From NCBI GenBank assembly GCA_021805275.1, contig JAJZFQ010000084.1, positions 1-10,076 on the forward strand: DNA of 10,076 bases, given 5' to 3'. Numbering within the stretch: position 1 is the stretch's first letter; each line of letters starts with the position of its first letter. This DNA comes from Pseudomonadota bacterium (lineage in GTDB: Bacteria > Pseudomonadota > Gammaproteobacteria > Steroidobacterales > Steroidobacteraceae). The position numbers and the translations under genes are program-made. The notes under the pieces are model-generated. The model ran no database searches and was not told the origin of the DNA. It saw only the letters and a program-made list of their open reading frames with translations. This document shows, piece after piece, positions 7,676 to 10,076 of the stretch.

Positions 7676-9031
7676 TCACTCTGTCTGGGATCTTGTGACG
7701 TCTGCGCTCGTCCGTCGTGTCCTGTGTCCCGAAAAGTCGAGTCGGAACGCTGAGCGAATGAGCTCGAGCTGGGACGGCCTGACTCCCGCCTGTTGCGCGA
7801 ATTCCGGCCAGCGCAGCACGGCGGTGCGAACCTCATCGAGGATCGCCTCGGCGCGGCCACGCTTCAGGCCCGCGCTTGCGGCGCAGGCACGAAAGTCCTC
7901 CATCGTGAAGCCATCCTGCCTGCCGTTGAGGGTCATCTGGTGCGATTGGGTCCAGCGCCCCTGGGGGTTGTACGCGTAGGTGACATCGAAGGCGGGCGCG
8001 AGCGACCACTCGCCCTGTTGATTCATCAGGAACGCGATGTTCTTGACGTGGTCGTCCTGGTTGCGCGCCAGGACGTTGAAGGTCATCCGCCGGAATTGCT
8101 GCTCGATCGAGGCCATCGGCAGCCCGAGCCGCTTGATGATCGCGAAGGTTTGCTCGTAGGAGTGCGCGCCGACGGCATTGAAGTCGAGGTGCGCGAGCGC
8201 GGCGAGCGACTGCATGTGGCGCTTGCGGCCGTCGTCCGTCCGGTCGAAGCGGCGCGTCATGAAATGCCGGCGCCCGCCTTCCTCGAGGAGCCGGCACTCG
8301 CTCATCGCGATGCCGGCGACCCGCGCCATGAGCGAGTAGGCGTACTCGATGAGCGTGTAGCCCTGCGGGTCTTCGAGTTCCTTGTCGCGGTTGCCGCTGA
8401 CGCCGTCGAACTTCAGCAGCCAGTAGCCGAAGCCCGCCGGGGCCGTGACCTGGCCGGAGCGGACCTCCTGGGTATGCGGATTCCAGGCGATGATGGCCTT
8501 GGCCCGCGCCCCGCCGGCAGACGTGCCGACGCGCAGGATGTCCTGCAGGGCGCCGAGTCGGTGCTCGGGAGTGAAGGAGCCGTGAACCGCGTTGCGGCGC
8601 GAGAGAATATCGGAGGCAAGTGCCACGAGCGCATCGACCTGCAGTGGCGCTGATTGTCGCGGCCGTGGGCCGGTGGCCGGGGCGAATTCGAGCGCGCCCA
8701 TGCCGCGCGCCCCGATGTAGCAGAGCCGCTCGACGGGATTGAAGCTCTCAGGCGTGCGGCCCTGGCTGGCGAGCCAGGCGTCGATGAGCGCGTTGCCGAA
8801 CCGGTCCGGCAGCGAGTCGGCCAGCATTCCGGGCAGTCCGTGAAAGGCGGCCAGCGGCAGGGCGGGGAAGGTGTAGATGCGCGATGACAGCGGCATGACC
8901 ATCGGGGCGACCTCGATGCCGCTGCGTACGAATTCAGGATCGTACTGAAAGGCGGCGACGGCGGTGGCCTCGTCGAGGGTCACCGCCGCGATCCGTCGGC
9001 CCCAGAGTCTCACTTCGGCGATCGTCGGCAT
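7676..9031 (-). CDS. hipA: HipA-family serine/threonine kinase toxin
   Basis: The toxin of a type II HipBA module. HipA kinases phosphorylate host proteins (glutamyl-tRNA synthetase in E. coli), halting translation and promoting dormancy, and are held inactive by HipB. The 451-residue product is close to the E. coli length. The N-terminal subdomain (about 1-120) includes 'FHGLPGMLADSLPDRFGN' (63-80) and 'RLCYIGARGMGALEF' (102-116). The glycine-rich loop 'VGTSAGGARAKAI' (168-180) contains Ser171 where E. coli HipA autophosphorylates Ser150. 'RRFDRTD' is at 260-266. The catalytic loop 'RNQDDHVKN' (323-331) has Asp327 and Asn331, and the metal-binding 'AFDV' (347-350) has Asp349. All expected catalytic residues are present, so the kinase should be active. 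The gene starts 3 bases after the antitoxin stop with no obvious Shine-Dalgarno sequence, implying translational coupling. The target in this host is unknown. The long opposite-strand ORF at 7793-8653 is its shadow. Confidence 0.93.
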   Translation of the reverse strand: MPTIAEVRLWGRRIAAVTLDEATAVAAFQYDPEFVRSGIEVAPMVMPLSSRIYTFPALPLAAFHGLPGMLADSLPDRFGNALIDAWLASQGRTPESFNPVERLCYIGARGMGALEFAPATGPRPRQSAPLQVDALVALASDILSRRNAVHGSFTPEHRLGALQDILRVGTSAGGARAKAIIAWNPHTQEVRSGQVTAPAGFGYWLLKFDGVSGNRDKELEDPQGYTLIEYAYSLMARVAGIAMSECRLLEEGGRRHFMTRRFDRTDDGRKRHMQSLAALAHLDFNAVGAHSYEQTFAIIKRLGLPMASIEQQFRRMTFNVLARNQDDHVKNIAFLMNQQGEWSLAPAFDVTYAYNPQGRWTQSHQMTLNGRQDGFTMEDFRACAASAGLKRGRAEAILDEVRTAVLRWPEFAQQAGVRPSQLELIRSAFRLDFSGHRTRRTSADVTRSQTE

Positions 9032-9034
9032 GCG

Positions 9035-9469
9035 TCACGACTTGCGTTGTGCGCGGCGAGCGCCCGGGGTCACCGGCTCGCCTTGCGGGGCGGGCTCCCC
9101 CCAGCGCCAGGGACTCGCCGATGTGCCTTCGCTCACGGGACGGCCACGGCCAAGGGGGGCGCCGCGGCGGGCGTGCGATACCCGTTGCCGTTGCTTGCCG
9201 CGCAGCTTGAGCTGCTCGATCGGGCTCGCCGGTAGCTCGGGGAGGAGTCTGTCGAAGCTCTCCATCGCGTGCAGGGATCTGAGTATGCGGATGAGGGTGA
9301 CGAGCTCGGCGCCACGTCCGGCTTCGACGCGCTCGAGGGTGCGCTTGCCGATGCCCGCGCGCTCGGCGAGTTCAGCCTGTGTCAGGCCGGCCTCGATGCG
9401 GTGGCGCGCGATCCGCTCGCCCAGAACTTGGGCGATCGCGGCGTCGGTCAGTTCGGAAGAAATGCGCAT
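9035..9469 (-). CDS. hipB: HipB-type XRE-family antitoxin and autorepressor
   Basis: The DNA-binding antitoxin of the HipBA module. It neutralises the kinase and represses its own promoter, more strongly when complexed with HipA. The 144-residue product has an XRE/Cro helix-turn-helix at about 14-66: 'VLGERIARHRIEAGLTQAEL' leads into 'AERAGIGKRTLERVEAGRGA', with the recognition helix near 40-50. A hydrophobic helix ('LVTLIRILRSLHAMESFDRL') follows. The tail ('SPIEQLKLRGKQRQR', then Gly/Arg/Pro-rich sequence and 'PWRWGE') resembles the basic tail ending in a PW-WG motif seen in hipB-like antitoxins longer than the 88-residue E. coli protein. No Shine-Dalgarno sequence precedes the ATG at 9469 and no upstream in-frame start exists. 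The promoter and operator sites immediately upstream support autoregulation. Confidence 0.9.
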   Translation of the reverse strand: MRISSELTDAAIAQVLGERIARHRIEAGLTQAELAERAGIGKRTLERVEAGRGAELVTLIRILRSLHAMESFDRLLPELPASPIEQLKLRGKQRQRVSHARRGAPLGRGRPVSEGTSASPWRWGEPAPQGEPVTPGARRAQRKS

Positions 9470-9502
9470 GATTCGGCGTAAATGGCGAGTAAAGTGAATT
9501 AA

Positions 9503-9519
9503 GCGGCAAAAATCGCCGC
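9503..9519 (-). promoter_or_regulatory. Hairpin in the hipB mRNA leader
   Basis: GCGGC and GCCGC (5-base arms, 7-base loop) lie in the predicted 5' leader, between the promoter and the hipB start. It overlaps operator-like site 1. It is too short for a terminator role but could affect translation of a gene that lacks a Shine-Dalgarno sequence. Confidence 0.4.
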
Positions 9520-9530
9520 ATACGACGAAT
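9511..9530. promoter_or_regulatory. Operator-like palindrome O1, overlapping the hipBA -10 box
   Basis: AATCGCCGCATACGACGAAT is an imperfect palindrome sharing 16 of 20 bases with O2 (both contain ATACGACGAAT). It covers two bases of the -10 element and the predicted start point. Confidence 0.6.
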
Positions 9531-9556
9531 TATATCATAGTTATTGTACTCGTCAA
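9529..9556 (-). promoter_or_regulatory. Near-consensus sigma-70 promoter of hipBA
   Basis: On the minus strand TTGACG (9556-9551) is followed by 16 bases and then a perfect TATAAT (9534-9529). Transcription should begin near 9522, giving a leader of about 53 bases before the hipB ATG at 9469. Palindromic operator-like sites touch both the -10 and -35 elements, so a bound HipB dimer would block RNA polymerase. Confidence 0.85.
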
Positions 9557-9575
9557 TTCGTCATATACGACGAAT
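9556..9575. promoter_or_regulatory. Operator-like palindrome O2, abutting the hipBA -35 box
   Basis: ATTCGTCATATACGACGAAT has perfect 7-base arms (ATTCGTC/GACGAAT) around six bases. It is the best site of the set, touches the -35 element, and is probably the primary HipB site. Its centre is 45 bases from that of O1. Confidence 0.75.
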
Positions 9576-9595
9576 AAATTCAATAATCTGGAATT

Positions 9596-9615
9596 AAGCG
9601 CCAAATATGACGACA
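9596..9615. promoter_or_regulatory. Weaker operator-like site O3 upstream of the hipBA promoter
   Basis: AAGCGCCAAATATGACGACA matches O1 at 14 of 20 positions and is centred 40 bases from O2. Its left flank repeats that of the hairpin region: AATTAAGCGCC here (9592-9602) against AATTAAGCGGC (9497-9507). Confidence 0.4.
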
Positions 9616-9949
9616 AGCATGCCGCCTGAGGATGACCCGGCGGCACCCCTCGACCTCGCATGCCGTGCTGAGCCCCGTCAGCCGCATCCGCATCGCCAGC
9701 CGCGTCGCAGCCGCGTGGCAGACAGACCGGCCCGCCGCTGAGCGGCGTACGTTCCGTGCGGACAACGCGTTCAGTTTGACGTGCGCGCTGCTGCGGCGCT
9801 GCGCGCGGTCCGTCACCGGGCGCTGATTTGGCGCCGAGGCGCTCAGCCGAGCCCGGACTGTGCTGTCTAAAACGGGGCGAATTTCACGGTTTTCAATGTG
9901 CTGGGTGCGGTTCCGTACAGGTGGCGCTACTGTCAAATCCACACCTCCC
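9616..9949. other. GC-rich non-coding stretch with small hairpins
   Basis: I see no credible gene on either strand; the frames are short and Arg-rich. It contains a TGCCGCC/GGCGGCA pair (9620-9645), a CGCCGC-TGA-GCGGCG hairpin (9733-9747) and a GCTGA/TCAGC pair (9822-9847). None has a T-run typical of a terminator, and no copy elsewhere in the window marks them as a repeat family. Confidence 0.45.
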
Positions 9950-9994
9950 CCTAGCCTGAATAATTCACGAATTGAGAAAGCACAAAGGCCTCGA

Positions 9995-10035
9995 TCGTGC
10001 TAGAAACGCTTTACCACAAGTGTTTTCTCGCACGA
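9995..10035. repeat. Imperfect inverted repeat (stem-loop)
   Basis: TCGTGCTAGAAA (9995-10006) and TTTCTCGCACGA (10024-10035) pair over 12 positions with one mismatch around a 17-base loop. It lies just before the truncated ORF at 10049. Confidence 0.6.
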
Positions 10036-10048
10036 CAAAGGCCTTTGT
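10035..10048. repeat. Perfect 14-base palindrome ACAAAGGCCTTTGT
   Basis: It directly abuts the ATG at 10049. Its left part ACAAAGGCCT also occurs at 9982-9991, and CACGACAAAG occurs at both 10031-10040 and 10065-10074, so the segment is built from reused words. Confidence 0.6.
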
Positions 10049-10076
10049 ATGGATAACGATAGCACACGACAAAGTG
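10049..10076 (+). CDS. Start of a truncated ORF running off the window
   Basis: ATG opens nine codons (MDNDSTRQS) and continues beyond the end. There is no Shine-Dalgarno sequence; the ATG directly follows a palindrome. It may be the start of a transposase, judging only from the repeat-rich left flank. The fragment is too short to identify. Confidence 0.3.

Larger units (their letters stand above)
9950..10076 (+). mobile_element. Possible left edge of an insertion sequence (truncated by the window)
   Basis: After the GC-rich stretch the sequence becomes AT-richer and repeat-dense from CCTAG (9950). It has a TGAAT-A-ATTCA palindrome (9957-9967), a long stem-loop, a 14-base palindrome, and an ATG that opens a frame to the window end. 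This resembles the short non-coding left end of an insertion sequence before its transposase, but neither the far end nor a target duplication is visible. The family cannot be named from this fragment. Confidence 0.3.

Noticed and set aside
7793..8653. Long plus-strand ORF of 286 codons opposite hipA
   Set aside because: It lies wholly antisense to a hipA gene with intact kinase motifs, is full of Val/Arg/Glu repeats typical of an opposite-strand shadow in GC-rich DNA, and has no recognisable domain.
9580..9942. Minus-strand ORF of 120 codons upstream of hipB
   Set aside because: Its end runs into the hipBA operator region, its composition is Arg/Ala-rich, and it has no motif or ribosome-binding site.

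Overview
The window looks like chromosomal DNA of a GC-rich Gram-negative proteobacterium. It carries a large TonB-dependent outer-membrane receptor, a periplasmic PQQ/haem c alcohol dehydrogenase and a secreted YbcL-type protein, all of which need two membranes. The receptor type (about 900 residues, 'EVVVTAQRR' TonB box) is common in sphingomonads, Caulobacterales and Steroidobacter/Nevskia-like gammaproteobacteria. The sequence alone does not fix the genus.

Layout. (1) Positions 1-1095 hold no intact gene. A stop-free frame (166-1068) still reads like the second half of the DJ-1/PfpI domain plus the AraC-type HTH domain of a GlxA-family regulator. Many core residues are lost and there is no credible N-terminus, so I read it as a decayed regulator. 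(2) Positions 1096-6118 hold a two-gene same-strand unit: a 911-residue TonB-dependent receptor, a 70-base gap with no visible terminator, then a 738-residue type II quinohaemoprotein alcohol dehydrogenase. (3) Positions 6119-6813 hold nothing I can recognise. (4) Positions 6814-7380 encode a secreted PEBP (YbhB/YbcL-type) protein. (5) Positions 7381-7675 are an intergenic stretch. (6) Positions 7676-9469, minus strand, are a complete hipBA toxin-antitoxin operon. Its regulatory region (9496-9615) is unusually clear: a near-consensus sigma-70 promoter bracketed by three related palindromic operator-like sites. (7) Positions 9616-9949 are GC-rich non-coding DNA with small hairpins. (8) Positions 9950-10076 are an AT-richer, repeat-dense segment ending in the first codons of a truncated ORF, possibly the edge of an insertion sequence.

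How the genes work together. The receptor and dehydrogenase form a plausible uptake-and-oxidation module. The receptor would bring a bulky compound (substrate, PQQ cofactor or metal chelate) into the periplasm, and the dehydrogenase would oxidise an alcohol there and pass electrons through its own haem c. The dehydrogenase carries an Asp-Phe-Asp motif at the metal site, the arrangement linked to lanthanide rather than calcium use in PQQ alcohol dehydrogenases. This is the most interesting testable point here. The hipBA operon is a separate autoregulated module. I found no CRISPR array, rRNA or tRNA, and no convincing wholly new system.
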